In this document: positions 35,901-45,660 of the stretch, in pieces | Layout: each line of letters starts with the position of its first letter | How positions within the stretch are numbered: the stretch's first letter is position 1 | DNA from: Blastomussa wellsi | Taxonomy: Eukaryota > Cnidaria > Anthozoa > Scleractinia > Plerogyridae | Direction: 5' to 3' | NCBI GenBank assembly: GCA_947652115.1 | Contig: OX393563.1 | Coordinates: 2,870,818 to 2,934,817, forward strand | DNA: 64,000 nt | Position numbers and translations under genes: made by a program | Notes under the pieces: model-generated | Seen by the model: only the letters and a program-made list of their open reading frames with translations | Databases searched by the model: none | What the model was told of the DNA's origin: nothing

Positions 35901-36262
35901 TAGGTTTGAAAGAAAATTTGCCCCGAGTGGGATTTGAACCCACGTTCCCCGCATACTAGTCGGGTGTGATAACCACTACACCGTCAGGACAACCATGCTC
36001 TACTCCACGCAAACTTTCTTTCAAGGTGACAGGGTAGGTAAGATGGGGAAGCCTAGAACTCCACTCCACAGAAAGTGGAGTGTGAGTATAACTCCATTCT
36101 ACACAAACTTTCTTTCGAGGTGACAGGGAAGGGAACCCTATAACTTCACACTCCACGCAAAGGGTATCTCAAGGTTTCGTTCAAATTGAAGGACTAATTT
36201 TGTACTGTTGTTCGTTTCGTTATAGGAGTCCCAGTGGTATTTCTTTCTCACAATGGAGGTGA
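13489..36262 (+). CDS. NUP214: Nuclear pore protein Nup214
   Basis: 34 coding exons, 2111 aa, all phases consistent: 13489-13536, 14033-14159, 14668-14739, 16645-16793, 16928-16976, 17468-17617, 18302-18372, 18939-18999, 19307-19404, 19533-19630, 20205-20271, 20803-21103, 21615-22225, 22614-22865, 23174-23281, 23488-23646, 24109-24179, 25521-25569, 26352-26431, 26672-26725, 27176-27248, 27386-27480, 27877-27953, 28448-28531, 29365-29909, 30137-31054, 31405-32575, 33604-33714, 34069-34112, 34237-34396, 34581-34731, 35186-35221, 35466-35624, 36226-36262. Residues 1-430 form the beta-propeller (KYGLIFVGCPTG, CWSPKGKQL, LLSTDGVLCPFYMINQ), about 755-948 the coiled coil, 1002-2111 the FG/FSFG-rich tail ending QWR. 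Length is close to vertebrate NUP214 (about 2090). It acts on the cytoplasmic face of the pore in mRNA and protein export. Residues 431-634 carry repeated LPVGAFSF units. Confidence 0.96.
13925..14005 (+). mobile_element. tRNA-like SINE head (NUP214 intron 1)
   Basis: TTACCTCAGTTGGTAGTCTG resembles a pol III A box and CAGGTTAGATCCCC a degenerate B box at tRNA spacing. The B box lacks the conserved TTCGA, so this is a repeat and not a functional tRNA. Confidence 0.55.
14375..14470 (+). mobile_element. tRNA-derived SINE with 3' hairpin (NUP214 intron 2)
   Basis: The head TAGCTGAGTTGGTAGAGC (A box) and GGGTTTGAATCCCG (B box) are followed by GAAGCCCTGATTTTTCAGGC. The same B box and following hairpin occur at 56737-56825, so this is a dispersed family. 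Confidence 0.7.
15006..15738. mobile_element. MITE with ~205-bp terminal inverted repeats (NUP214 intron 3)
   Basis: The left end TACTACAATTTTCAGTTGAG matches the inverted right end TACTACTATTTTCAGTTGAG. Homology continues for about 205 bases on each side (15006-15211 and 15520-15738) through TTTCCGATGG and GAGAATGTATCC. The ~310-bp centre has no coding potential. The sequences outside the ends are too simple for a sure target duplication. Confidence 0.85.
18080..18225 (-). repeat. LINE 3'-end fragment (NUP214 intron 6)
   Basis: On the minus strand the stretch ends in repeated ATTGAATTGAAT after an AT-rich untranslated-like region beginning GGGGACCTCTTAGTACAAGC. Such simple tails mark 3' ends of some LINE families. 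No reverse transcriptase part is present. Confidence 0.5.
25029..25323. mobile_element. piggyBac-type MITE candidate (NUP214 intron 17)
   Basis: The ends GGTGGCTC and GAGCCACC are inverted and each is flanked directly by TTAA (25025-25028 and 25324-25327), the piggyBac target site. The inside shows no coding potential. The short terminal repeats keep confidence moderate. Confidence 0.55.
25798..26038 (+). mobile_element. tRNA-derived SINE, family A (NUP214 intron 18)
   Basis: The head GCATTATGGTTAGTGCGCTG resembles an A box. The 3' end GAAGCTGGGATGAGCCCCGG with CACTAGGCTCG matches the copies at 4729-4985 and 44030-44240. A 57-bp stretch of its body (25873-25930) also occurs just upstream at 25705-25760, so an older partial copy sits beside it. 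Confidence 0.75.
26052..26233. mobile_element. Fold-back MITE (NUP214 intron 18)
   Basis: The left arm ATAGACCCATTTCGTAAGTG and the inverted right arm ATAAACCTATTTCATAAATG continue into a second matched pair (GGCCTTTCTAACCTTGTTT with AACAAGGTTAAAAAGGCC). Arms are about 70 bp around a short centre. Confidence 0.75.
27004..27132 (+). pseudogene. Partial copy of NUP214 exon 26 inside intron 20
   Basis: About 110 bases copy the end of intron 25 and the start of exon 26 (30112-30224) at roughly 90% identity, including the acceptor TTCTACCTCAACAG. In the exon 26 frame it reads VPEKSDFIPNTKVISTETPP against VPPKSDFISNVKVISTETPP. A good donor (GTAAGT) lies at 27133. Inclusion between exons 20 and 21 would break the frame, so it is probably a dead exon or a rarely used one. 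Confidence 0.82.
28835..28931. mobile_element. 97-bp fold-back MITE (NUP214 intron 24)
   Basis: AATATTGTTTATTTGCACCC and the inverted AATATTGTTTATTGGTGCCC form the outer ends. An inner perfect pair GTAGTATCATTTGC / GCAAATGATACTAC follows, around a GC-rich core with GCGCTTCGCGC. Confidence 0.85.
32863..33000 (-). mobile_element. Penelope-like terminal-repeat fragment (NUP214 intron 27)
   Basis: It shares GTAAGTTTCTAA, GAAACTGTGGTGCTGCGT, TTTCGAGCGTTAGCCCTTCG and CCCAGTTGATAAAACCAAAT with the element at 11076-11919. Read on the minus strand it has GGGCTAACGCTCGAAACGTC, the hammerhead stem II and 3' core, but the CUGANGA part is altered to GGAGCGA. It is a non-coding remnant. Confidence 0.85.
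34954..35046. repeat. Perfect 41-bp-arm hairpin (NUP214 intron 31)
   Basis: The left arm (34954-34994, starting TGTGAAAGATTAATTTATC) and right arm (35006-35046) are exact inverse complements over all 41 bases, with an 11-base loop GAATTTTTCTT. No mismatches are seen, so it is recent, maintained, or a library or assembly fold-back artefact. Confidence 0.93.
35920..35990 (-). tRNA. tRNA-Thr(AGT)-like gene or tRNA-derived repeat
   Basis: The 71-nt cloverleaf on the minus strand has acceptor GTCCTGA/TCGGGGC (7 pairs with G-U), a D-arm in GTGTAGTGGTTATCAC, anticodon stem-loop CCCGA-CTAGTAT-GCGGG (one A-G mismatch) and T-arm GTGGG-TTCAAAT-CCCAC. Position 34-36 reads AGT. A TTTT run follows five bases after the 3' end and could end pol III transcription. 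The layout resembles tRNA-Asp-type arms, so the Thr label rests on the anticodon only. It sits antisense in NUP214 intron 33 and may be a SINE founder or pseudogene. Confidence 0.55.
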
Positions 36263-36537
36263 CGAGATTGCAGTTCATTCATGGCCGGCTGCTTTTGTAC
36301 TTGCGGTTTAGAAACTGCGTAGTGCAAAGCTATCCACCACATTGATACTTGTAATTTGTTGCGTGAAATACATCAATCATTCTTTTCTGTAAATCGTTGT
36401 TTTGGAGCAGAGCATGTGTACAGTGAGCATCTGTTGTTGTCGAGGATATACGGATATATGCTGTTGTTGTTGAGGATAATAAGTGACTGCTTGTATTCTT
36501 TTCCAGTGCAATCGCACTAAGGAAAACATGTTTCCCC

Positions 36538-36546
36538 TTTATTAAA
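36538..36546. promoter_or_regulatory. Overlapping poly(A) signals on both strands
   Basis: TTTATTAAA gives ATTAAA on plus (36541-36546), followed by a GT-rich stretch, and AATAAA on minus (36538-36543). It lies ~280 bases after the NUP214 stop and ~650 after the stop of the convergent gene. A nearer minus-strand ATTAAA at about 36608 is an alternative for the latter. Confidence 0.4.
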
Positions 36547-36748
36547 AACTACCAGGTTTTGTGAATGTATAATCAACAAGCCCAGATAAAGGCTGCAAGG
36601 CTGCACTTTAATCATACATGAGTGACTCCAAATATTCATTGAACATTAAATCAAATTTTACCCTTCTGTTGATCGAAAAACTTCGATAAATAGCTATATT
36701 TGTCCATGCAATATACGATTAGCCCCACCCCATTTTGTTTCGTCCCAT

Positions 36749-36962
36749 AGACCAATTCGGCCAACGTGTTTGTATCCCAGCTGCTACCAATTCAGATTAT
36801 GTGCTGATTCATTTGGAAAGTTACTGTTGTGCAATTTGTCACACGCAACTGAGTGCATTCGAGTATCTACGAAAAGAACACTTCTAACCTCCCAATTGAA
36901 TCATTACATGATCTGAATTGGGTAGCAACAAGGATGTAAACACGTAACCCGAATAGACCTAT
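36749..36962. mobile_element. Fold-back MITE (~210 bp)
   Basis: AATTCGGCCAACGTGTTTGT and CAGCTGCTACCAATTCAGAT on the left are matched in inverse by ATCTGAATTGGGTAGCAAC and TGTAAACACGTAACCCGAAT on the right. It is non-coding. Confidence 0.75.
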
Positions 36963-37192
36963 TACAACTGAACTGTACATTTATACTTGTTAGGTCAGAA
37001 AAAGCCATTCAGAGCATCTTACTCGCGACTGAAAATCTGCCTTGTTTCAGACTATACTTTAAACGTTTACTGAATCTTAATACGTCGGCACTTGCCCATA
37101 AAATGGGAAGCAAGCCAAATGATACCTGACGCATGGCATTTTCTACTGTTCGTTATTTCGATTGTGCATATTTTTAAGTGATTTGGTCTAAA

Positions 37193-40042
37193 TCACTTTG
37201 CAAGTGTCAGCTGCTTTAGTTTATTCTGCAGTTCAGGCATGCAGGACTGGTACGCCAGCCCTGTGCCAAATATGTAGTTCTGGTTTGAATTCCTTGCCCG
37301 TGCGTTGTGCAGCTGATCCACTATTTGTTCCCGCTTCCACGTTTTCTTCTTTTCTTCCAGAGTGAGATTAATGTCTGCCTCCGTTGCTCTTGGCACGTTT
37401 GGTTCTTTGCTTTTCTCTGAGCTCGTGCCTTGAATGTCTTTTGATAAAATCGTTATCTTTATACCATTGCCCATGTCTTGGCCGGAAGACAGTGGATTCA
37501 CCGTGAAAGGTGGTAGTGGCGGTGGAGGTGGTGCTGCACCGAATGGTGCATGCAATGTTTCGTTTTGTCTTTGCTCCTCTGCTCTCCTCATTAGCACAGT
37601 TGTATTTTTTGCCAATACTGTTTCGGTTAATTGCCCCACGTGGCTCGGAGAAGCTCTGTCGAAACTCTTTGATGGGTCCTCTATTATTGTGGTTTTAGGA
37701 GTTGCTGCAGGATTTTCTTTTCGAGTAGGCGTTTCCACATGCTTAACGATGGTCATTTTGCCGATGGACCTGACTTCTGGTTTACTTTTGAACGATGACT
37801 GTCCACTTTGGCTGGCGCTGTTGCTGAAGTTACGCTCTCCTTTCGTCTCTCTTGCAGTTTGCTCCTGTCTCCAATTCGGCAACGCCTCAGAATTATTGTT
37901 TATGTCGGTTGATGAAGGTGTTGCAGTGTTCAACGTATAACTTCTTTGTGCAATTGCTGCATGGCAGTCACGAGAATTTGGCTCTGCATCGACGATCTGG
38001 GCCTCGAGGTTTTTGGCATAATTTTTGACGGTTAGTTTCTTTTCGCGGGTGTTACTGATTGAAGTATAAGTTTCGTCTTTTACGTCTGCTTTCTGATCAT
38101 TCAGAACTGTCGGCACCCTTTTGGCAATACCAGGCACTGGTACTATTGTCTCTCCATCCACTACGGTGCTACGCCTCGTTTGGTCCTCTGTTGAAGGACT
38201 TGACTGTTGAATTGATGTGCTTGGGGATCCCTCGACCACTTGGATATCAGTTACGATTAATGCGCCAACCTTTGGATCACGATTTCTTGGGACATTGTGA
38301 ATTTCTACAACACACACATTGTCTTCATTGGTGGCTTTGTCTTGCTGCCTATTTGCTGAAACAAGCTCCTCGATTGACACAGCATGGTAATCAGGCTCTG
38401 GAATCCATCGGAAGGAATTATTTCTTCGCCTTGGAATGCCTTGGACATCAGTTTTTCCAACCTTTTCCTTGGCTCTTAAAGATGGTGCAGACCCAGATCG
38501 ACTGATCCTTGTATTTTGTTTGGTAGCTTCGGCCTTTTTTACTTCTTTCCCAGCGTCAGCCACAGGTCGTTGGGCCGTAGGGCTTTTCATCGATTTGTTT
38601 CGTTTGGCTTGATCTCCATCCCTTTTTATGGAGATAACTAATTTATCAAATGGCAATGTTCCATCCGCAGATAAGATGTTTAGTTCACGATTCGTATTTC
38701 CCCGGAGAGATTTGCTCCTAAGAAAACTTTTTCCTTGACCTCCCTTGTCAAATTTCAAGGAATGAGTAGCACCATTTGGTGTTCTGCACTCGTGATCGTC
38801 CCAGATACACGATTGACTGCGTTTCTTTCGTGCATCACTGGGTCGAGGTAGCAGTGTCTCCCAAGTGTACTCAGATCTTTGAACTACCTCGGGGCTGTTT
38901 CTTGGAGCCGCAGACATTTCGTTAGAATTAGTGTCCTTGATTAAACGCGACCCCTCTGCTGATGCTTGGGCGTCCGCCTTCGCATTCGTTATTCCTGCGG
39001 TTTGGTTATCGGTGGAGTTGGTTTGTGGGGAAACAGTAGTCACTCCTAACTTTTTCACTGATTGAGGGACCTCTTCTGGATCCCCAGGGATCTCGCTAAC
39101 GGACGGGATGGACGCTTTTCGGCGAAGTTTTGTGGACCCCGATATTGTATCCATGCATAGGCCATCTACCTTCCTCTCCAAAACCTCGCTTGCACTGACA
39201 TGGACTGCCCAATCTCTGTCATCTGTGAGACGTTCAGGATCAGGATATTGGTTCATCTGTATCCTGCAACAACAGGCGGAATATGATAAATAATATTAAC
39301 CGGAAAAAACACACGGCTTGATAAGGAACCTAGGGTATCTATGGTCACAATTATGTCGGATATATGACGGGACGTAACGAACGACGCTGAAACATCTGCG
39401 CGGGTCTGCAAACATGAAAAAACTATTTTATTTTAAGTAATCCATGCATGTATTGGGCTTTGGATAATTATTAATGATGATGATGATAAAATAATAGTTT
39501 TGGAAAGGCAGAATGCTTGAAAGGTGAAATTAATTTGTACGGCTTAAATCGGCTTTCTGTAAATCTACAAACAAATAAGAGACGAGAGCCCATTTGGGTC
39601 ACTAAAATGGCCAGTAGTTTCATCCAAAAGATAGGGCCGTCATCGGAAATGTCGACGCTGAACTTTGCGCACTTACACGGGCTAACGTGTCCAGTTAACA
39701 TGCTTCTGAAAACGACCCTTCATATAGCTTATACCAACATTGAAATGCACATGGGTGCGGTTAACTTTTGAAATAACTAACATTTTGTGAACTTAGAAAT
39801 GCCGTTGTCTGGCAGCGCTTGTTAAAATCATTAGGTCATTAAGTTGCCAAATTAGCAATCCTGGGTCAAAAGGTATTAAAGTTAGAGTACCGATAGATAG
39901 CTTGCACACCAGAAAAAATGTTGTTGGCCTCACGGACTCACCTCTTCTTGTGTCGAAATATTTTATAAACGACAACCGCCACATAAGCGAGCAAGAGAAG
40001 GCCACCCCCGCAACCAGCCAAAATAATCCACCAAAGCTCCAT
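37193..40042 (-). CDS. Unrecognised single-pass membrane protein with long basic/Ser-rich tail
   Basis: Two exons: 39942-40042 (101 nt) and 37193-39263, joined in phase 2 with donor GTGAGT and a split AG|G arginine codon, giving 723 aa. Exon 1 encodes MELWW, then a Gly/Leu/Val-rich membrane helix (about residues 5-27), then YKIFRHKKR. With no cleavable signal and positives after the helix, a type III (N-outside) anchor with a cytoplasmic tail is likely. The tail is low-complexity, rich in Ser, Lys, Arg, Thr and Asn, with a proline run APPPPPLPPF near residue 610 (profilin- or SH3-type ligand) and a charged C-terminal helix around EEKKKTWKREQIVDQLHNA. No known domain is recognised. A non-coding 5' exon may exist upstream. 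Confidence 0.82.
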
Positions 40043-43000
40043 TTGGATCTGTGGAAAGACAATGAAAGGACTCAAGGGTTTGGCATTCGAGGAGAAGTAC
40101 TCGAGGAAAGACTGGAGGGGATGCTGTGTGTAAAGCAGGCACCTACTGTCTTTTATTCGACGCAGTAATGGAAAATAGCACTTCGCATATTTCCTTTATA
40201 GCTATTTACATATTGGGCTTCCTTAACACCTGTCCAATTTTTGTGATCGAACAAAATTCACCAGCGAGATGTTTTGTGATTTGCTAATTCATTAAACGTT
40301 ACCTGTGCACTATTTTAAAAAAACCATGGTCATGTATATAGATTTTTACTTTATAGCTTTATTGTGAAAGATGGGATGAAAAGAGTGAACGTTTTACTAT
40401 ACTCGTTTTTACTGTTTTAGGAATATAAATTTTTTGTCGCTCAAAACCATCGAAAAACAGTTATCTTTATCGTGAACACGCGCGTATCAAATTATTTCGA
40501 CCACTGTAGCTCCGATCCCTTGCATAAGCTAGCCCAAAAACATGAAAGAATTGAAAGTCGTGACTTTCCTTAATGTATATACACTACACTAAAACAGCAT
40601 CTTTGAGCATCTTTAAATTACAGCCTGGCTTTAATGAAATGAAAGATTGGCTGCATACAATTTGAAAAGTCGTACCTTAGAGTTGAAGAAAGCTGCGAAC
40701 GATAAGGTCTCGTGAGGCAGATGGGTCTGCTGTTGAACGCTTTGCGGTCGAATAGCCTATAGTAAGCTCTTTGATGTTGTATTATGTGATGAAGCGATTT
40801 AAATTGGAGAGGGAACTGAATTTGTAAGGGTGGCGTTTATTATATCGTATAATAGACCGAATATCTTATTCTGATTGGTCTATATACGTATTATCTTACC
40901 CAGCATAATTTATAGTAAGCCGGAGAACTTTAAGGATGTTTTAAATCCTTTTAGACAAAGCTGTAATTGGCATGTCTCATCCTAAAAACGCGTCAAAAGG
41001 TAAATAACAAAATTGCCTTTCATCTGCAGCCGATATTTGCATTCCTTAAACTCTATAAATAGCTTTAATTTAAACAGTTCTAAAATACTTCTGTCAAACA
41101 GTTCTAAAACACTTCTCTCACTTTTTCCCGTAAACCTAACAACGCTGCAATCGATTTCTGAGAGTGAGGCTAATGTTCACGCCTTTAGTAAATTCTTGTT
41201 TTATTTTGGCTTAAAAAGGTGTTATGTTTTGGCTCGCGTCTAGTGTGGTAGCTTTTCTATCTTGAATTCAAAGGAAAGTCTGCATAGATCTTAAGTCCTC
41301 CATAAAATATTAATTGCTTACAGGGAACCAATACATAAAAGTTATCATATTTCGCAAGCTAAATTTTTGCGGGAAGCAGATATTACACATATAAAATTCT
41401 GAAGAATACAATTAAAATCGAAAGTCCTAAATTTTTTACGAAGTGTTAGTTGATGTTATATGCGCACAATTCAGCCGTTAAGCGATACTTTCAGACCTTC
41501 AAATTCAAATGACTGCTTTAATCAATTAAGGTTTCATCTTACCTTGTGGTAATGCAAAAGTTGTCCAGCGGGAATTAATTTTTTGTCGTTCGAGATCTCT
41601 TTTATGCAAATTCGAAACTTTGCAAATTTTACCAAAAGTGTAGTGGTCTCTGCTCTGCTTCGACCACCGAATGGATCTTAATTTAAATGAATATAATTTT
41701 AATACAGCAGCGAGTCGAAATATCTTAGCAACATAGTCATGTTTCTTTTGTTGTTTAAACTGACTTTTCTTCTAGAAACAAAAGGGATCGAAACTGAAAG
41801 AATTCTATACTTATAATTACGTCATTTGTTTTGATTCTCGGTTGGAATTGAAATGGTTCAACATATAAGCCCGGGCATGTTATCAGCCATGGTCCAAAGT
41901 TATGACATCATATACTGTCAGATATTTGCATAGGATTTTTCGCTTTTACGTCATGATTTGATTAACTTATACAGACAGTGGCTGAGCAAATTTCAGAAAT
42001 TTACTATTATTCCAAACCAGATTGAAAATTACAATTCAAAAACTGAATACTGGCACTACAAGCTTTGAAGAGTATGTATGTGTTGTTGAATTCTGAAACT
42101 GTAGAAGAGTTGATGTGGAATGTACCGCTCATTCCCTTCAGCAACACTCTATTGAAAAGGTACTTATTCTTATGTGGCATTGCACTGCATTGAGATGTGG
42201 CAAATTCGTTTCCGCATACGCATCAAATATTTTCTAGAGTAACTTTTCTTTCTGGAAGAAGCTGTTGAACCGCTAAATTAATGAGTCGGTACTTTTTTAT
42301 TTCTGCTAATTATTAATCATCCTGGGCTTTCTTGGATCAGGTATATAGAAACAAACAAAAAGAGGTTTGAAGAACATTCAAGTAAAATACCAAAGGGATT
42401 ATTTCACGGATAAAACAAGATCATGCCGAAATAACATTACAAATCTATCCTAAGATGCAAGTTGCTTACGGTAAAGATTCAATTACTGTAGTTTCTAGCA
42501 TCTTCTTGATGACGTAAACTTGCTCGTTGAACTCGATTATTAAACTTTATGCAAGCTATTTTTAATTCAAACGACTGAAAAGGTCCATTATATTTGTTTG
42601 GGTTAGGAAATGAACAGTTGCTTCTAGATGACTCAATTCGTGGTGAAATTGAGAACCTTGTCCCTTTTCCACTGAAGCATAAAATAAGCACATCATTTAT
42701 TTAAACTTCGAACTATCAGTGAACAAACTTCTCGGACTTTCTGTCGTGTTCTGTTCTCTTTTTACCATGCCCTCGCTCAGTTTCTGTTCTTACTTCAAAT
42801 ATCTTTGGAATGTGTATTTGTGAAGCATTTTCGATTTACGATGCCCAGCGAGATATAGAGCAAAAGCTGGCAAATTTCTGCAACGCAATGCAACAAATTT
42901 TAGCATGCATGTTCGTTTTGTAAGTTGAAAGTTGACAAGAGTTCGCTTTGTTCAAAGAGAACAACATTGGCTTTAAAAGAAATAGAATTTAAAAAAGCAG

Positions 43001-44029
43001 GTTTGTCTGCCACAGCAGGTTTGCCTGCCGTTAAATTAACTTCACAAACATTCGTATTAGAGCCAGAGTGTATTTTAAAATTAACAATTATAAAATGTAC
43101 ATGTTAATTTGCGGCGACCAGCATGCACTCTTACAGACCAAAATACTATAGTGCGCATTATTAATTACGTTTGTGTTAAAATAGTTATATCACGGGAAAT
43201 ATCCTGTTTCTTCTCAGACAAAGGAGCTATCAATCAACTAAATGAGCAGTGGTACAGGTTTAAACCTAGCACATTTCACACCTTGATTTTGATCATTCGC
43301 ATGAATTATTAACTGAATCCCGCATATTTAGATCAGTCTTACAACTCTCAATGAAACATTTTAAAAGTAAGCAAGAACTTCGTCCTACCTTAACCAAAGA
43401 GGCAGACGTATCAGTTCCAAATAGTTATCTTGTTTCGAGCAAGGCTTGTTTCTTTGCAAATTCCCACGCTTTCTAGATTCGCCTGGATGAGTCAATTAGG
43501 CAAAAACTGTTGTTATCAACGACTTAGCCAATGGCATGGAGCCCCCTACCATTGACAAGTGTACTTGGCAAACTGAAATGAGGTCATCTATAAAAGCAGA
43601 ACGAATAAATGTTAGCTGTGTAACAACAAACGAAACGCAAAAGTATTGTTCGGATTGTTTTAAGCGGTAATTTGCAATCCAAAGTTTGGCAAAGGGTCGA
43701 AGTCAGTATTTTGATGTAATATTTCCTGTCCGTTTAGCAACAGGTGTTGTTTCGACCTGTCTGTTCACTGGACCACACGGACAGCCTTTCACTGATTTGC
43801 TGTCCAAACATAAAATAAACAAAGTAAATAAACGCATACACAATTAATGGCAGTACACCAAAGCCCGTCAATCAGAGCTTATGGCGGAACCTAACGACGA
43901 TGATATTTTATTTTACTTTGCGCACGGACCGAGTTGAGTTACGTTTCACCGCTGAGTTGGACTTCCAAAAACACGGGAAATGGCATTCTGCTGACGCCAC
44001 GGAAAACAGACTTCCGTTCCAAAAAGTCT
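40043..44029. other. Intergenic, no gene seen
   Basis: AT-rich DNA upstream of the minus-strand membrane gene; its promoter should lie near 40050-40200. Short open frames here have no protein-like composition and no splice partners I can support. Confidence 0.55.
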
Positions 44030-44240
44030 GCACTGAAGCCATATGGCTCATCAGGTCGGAGCTTGTCCCGGTTTCCTAAGCTCATGAGGCGGATAGGAGT
44101 ACGTATTTCTAATCCCCCTGGATGGGATGCCTGTCCATCCCAGGGTTACCCGAAATTAAGTGTTTTGCCTAAGAATACAAGGCAGTTCCCTTGCCAGCAC
44201 TCTAACCCGGACCGTACGACCCGGAGTAACCATTCTTGAC
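44030..44240 (-). mobile_element. tRNA-derived SINE, family A, inverted
   Basis: Read on minus it contains GGGATGGACAGGCATCCCAT and a 3' end AGGAAACCGGGACAAGCTCC followed by CCTGATGAGCC, matching the 3' ends at 4920-4985 and 25978-26038. A plausible tRNA-like head lies at 44190-44240. Confidence 0.65.
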
Positions 44241-45579
44241 AACCGAGCCTTCCGCTTCCGTTCCAAAGCCAAATATCTCTTGTGGAATTTACATATGCCA
44301 GTCAAAGCCCTCGGTGCCCTCGCTCTGTGTACCGTCATTTTCTCTCAGTGTGCGTTAAGAAATTTGTTTCAACGGAACATCCACAACCCCAACAGGCCAG
44401 GATTTATGGGAAGAAAAGTCTTCTGAAGCCTGAAAAGAAAAGTCGTTGTAAGATTTTTTAGGTAAAATTTAAAGTGCTTTGAAGGCTATCATTGCTGTCA
44501 CGGGTGACGTAAAGCTGTAATGAGCTATATGGTAAACACTAAGAATCAAGATCCAGGCCCTGCGCCGGACTGAAAGCCCGCCAAAAATATGACCAAATCT
44601 GATTAGTTGTTGAAAGCTTGCTCAAGACATTTACAATTTACGGCGGACCTTCTCCCCAGGCGCCGGTCGGTGAAGGCGGTAAGGCGGGAAAAATCAGGGA
44701 GCGCGGGGATTGATGGTTAGGTTGCGTTCGGATCAGTCCCACAACGCCACGCGAACCGCGCAAAATCAATCCCAAAATGCAAAGCGCACCTAGTATGGCC
44801 AAGGAGCGACGCCTGGGAACGAGGCAGGCGCACGCGTCCAATCAAACTGGTACCAGAAATTCCTGGTTCCAGTTTTTGAATCGCCCGGTCCATTTTACCT
44901 TCTGCTGCGGGCCCTGGGAAGATTGCATTAACCGTTGCAGAAAGTAAAGCGTTCAAAGATTATTAGCACGTAATGTCTCACAGAGACAACACAGTCGAGA
45001 GTAGAGAAAATCATCGGCTATGAGGACCTATGGTCAATAGATTTTCAAATGTAACTCACTAAATTGAAGATGTATTTATTGCACTGCATAAAAACAATTA
45101 AAATTGCTGTCGGGTCTATCTGCATTTTCCATTCTTTGTGTACACTACAATGACGAATTTGTAGGAAAACGTAAACAAAAAGATTGGTCTTCATTTTCCC
45201 TTTTATGATATTTAGCTTATGATATGTTTACAATGGAACATTCTTCTATATAGTTTCTGTTTACATCGGCATGCCAAAGAAAATTGCATCCACAAGAGAT
45301 CACGAAAGTAAGTTTTGTTGCTTTACTGTACAGTTTGGAACAGGTTAAGTCCTTATGTTTTGGTTAGTTGCACGACAAGCTGAATTGAAAATAAATTGTT
45401 TGTGTATAATGAAAATTATGTTTAACTTGTTGCGGCTGAAAAGTCGGTTCCAATACACTGTTTGAGTACACAGCTCAAAAAGAGTTAAGTTACAATGCCG
45501 TTTTAGTTTATTCAAATTTCTAAGAAAACAAATTGGCTGCTTTATTGTTGCGTGTTAATCCGCCTATATATCATTCTAA

Positions 45580-45660
45580 TTTCACAATTAGTTTACTAAT
45601 TGTGAAATGTTAATTTCTACTAAATGTAAACTAATATTCTTTAGTTTACATTTCTTGTAC
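45580..45660. repeat. Two adjacent hairpins
   Basis: ATTTCACAATTAGT / ACTAATTGTGAAAT is followed by AATGTAAACTAA / TTTAGTTTACATT. The first has almost no loop. It is probably a MITE remnant. Confidence 0.7.

Larger units (their letters stand above)
36263..37192. other. Convergent 3' regions of NUP214 and the minus-strand membrane gene
   Basis: It holds the NUP214 3' untranslated region, a fold-back element (36749-36962) and the 3' flank of the 37193-40042 gene. No coding potential is seen. Confidence 0.6.

Noticed and set aside
37434..38505. Plus-strand open frames with hydrophobic runs across the 37193-40042 gene
   Set aside because: They are reverse complements of the 687-codon minus-strand frame, which has the start, splice and stop context.
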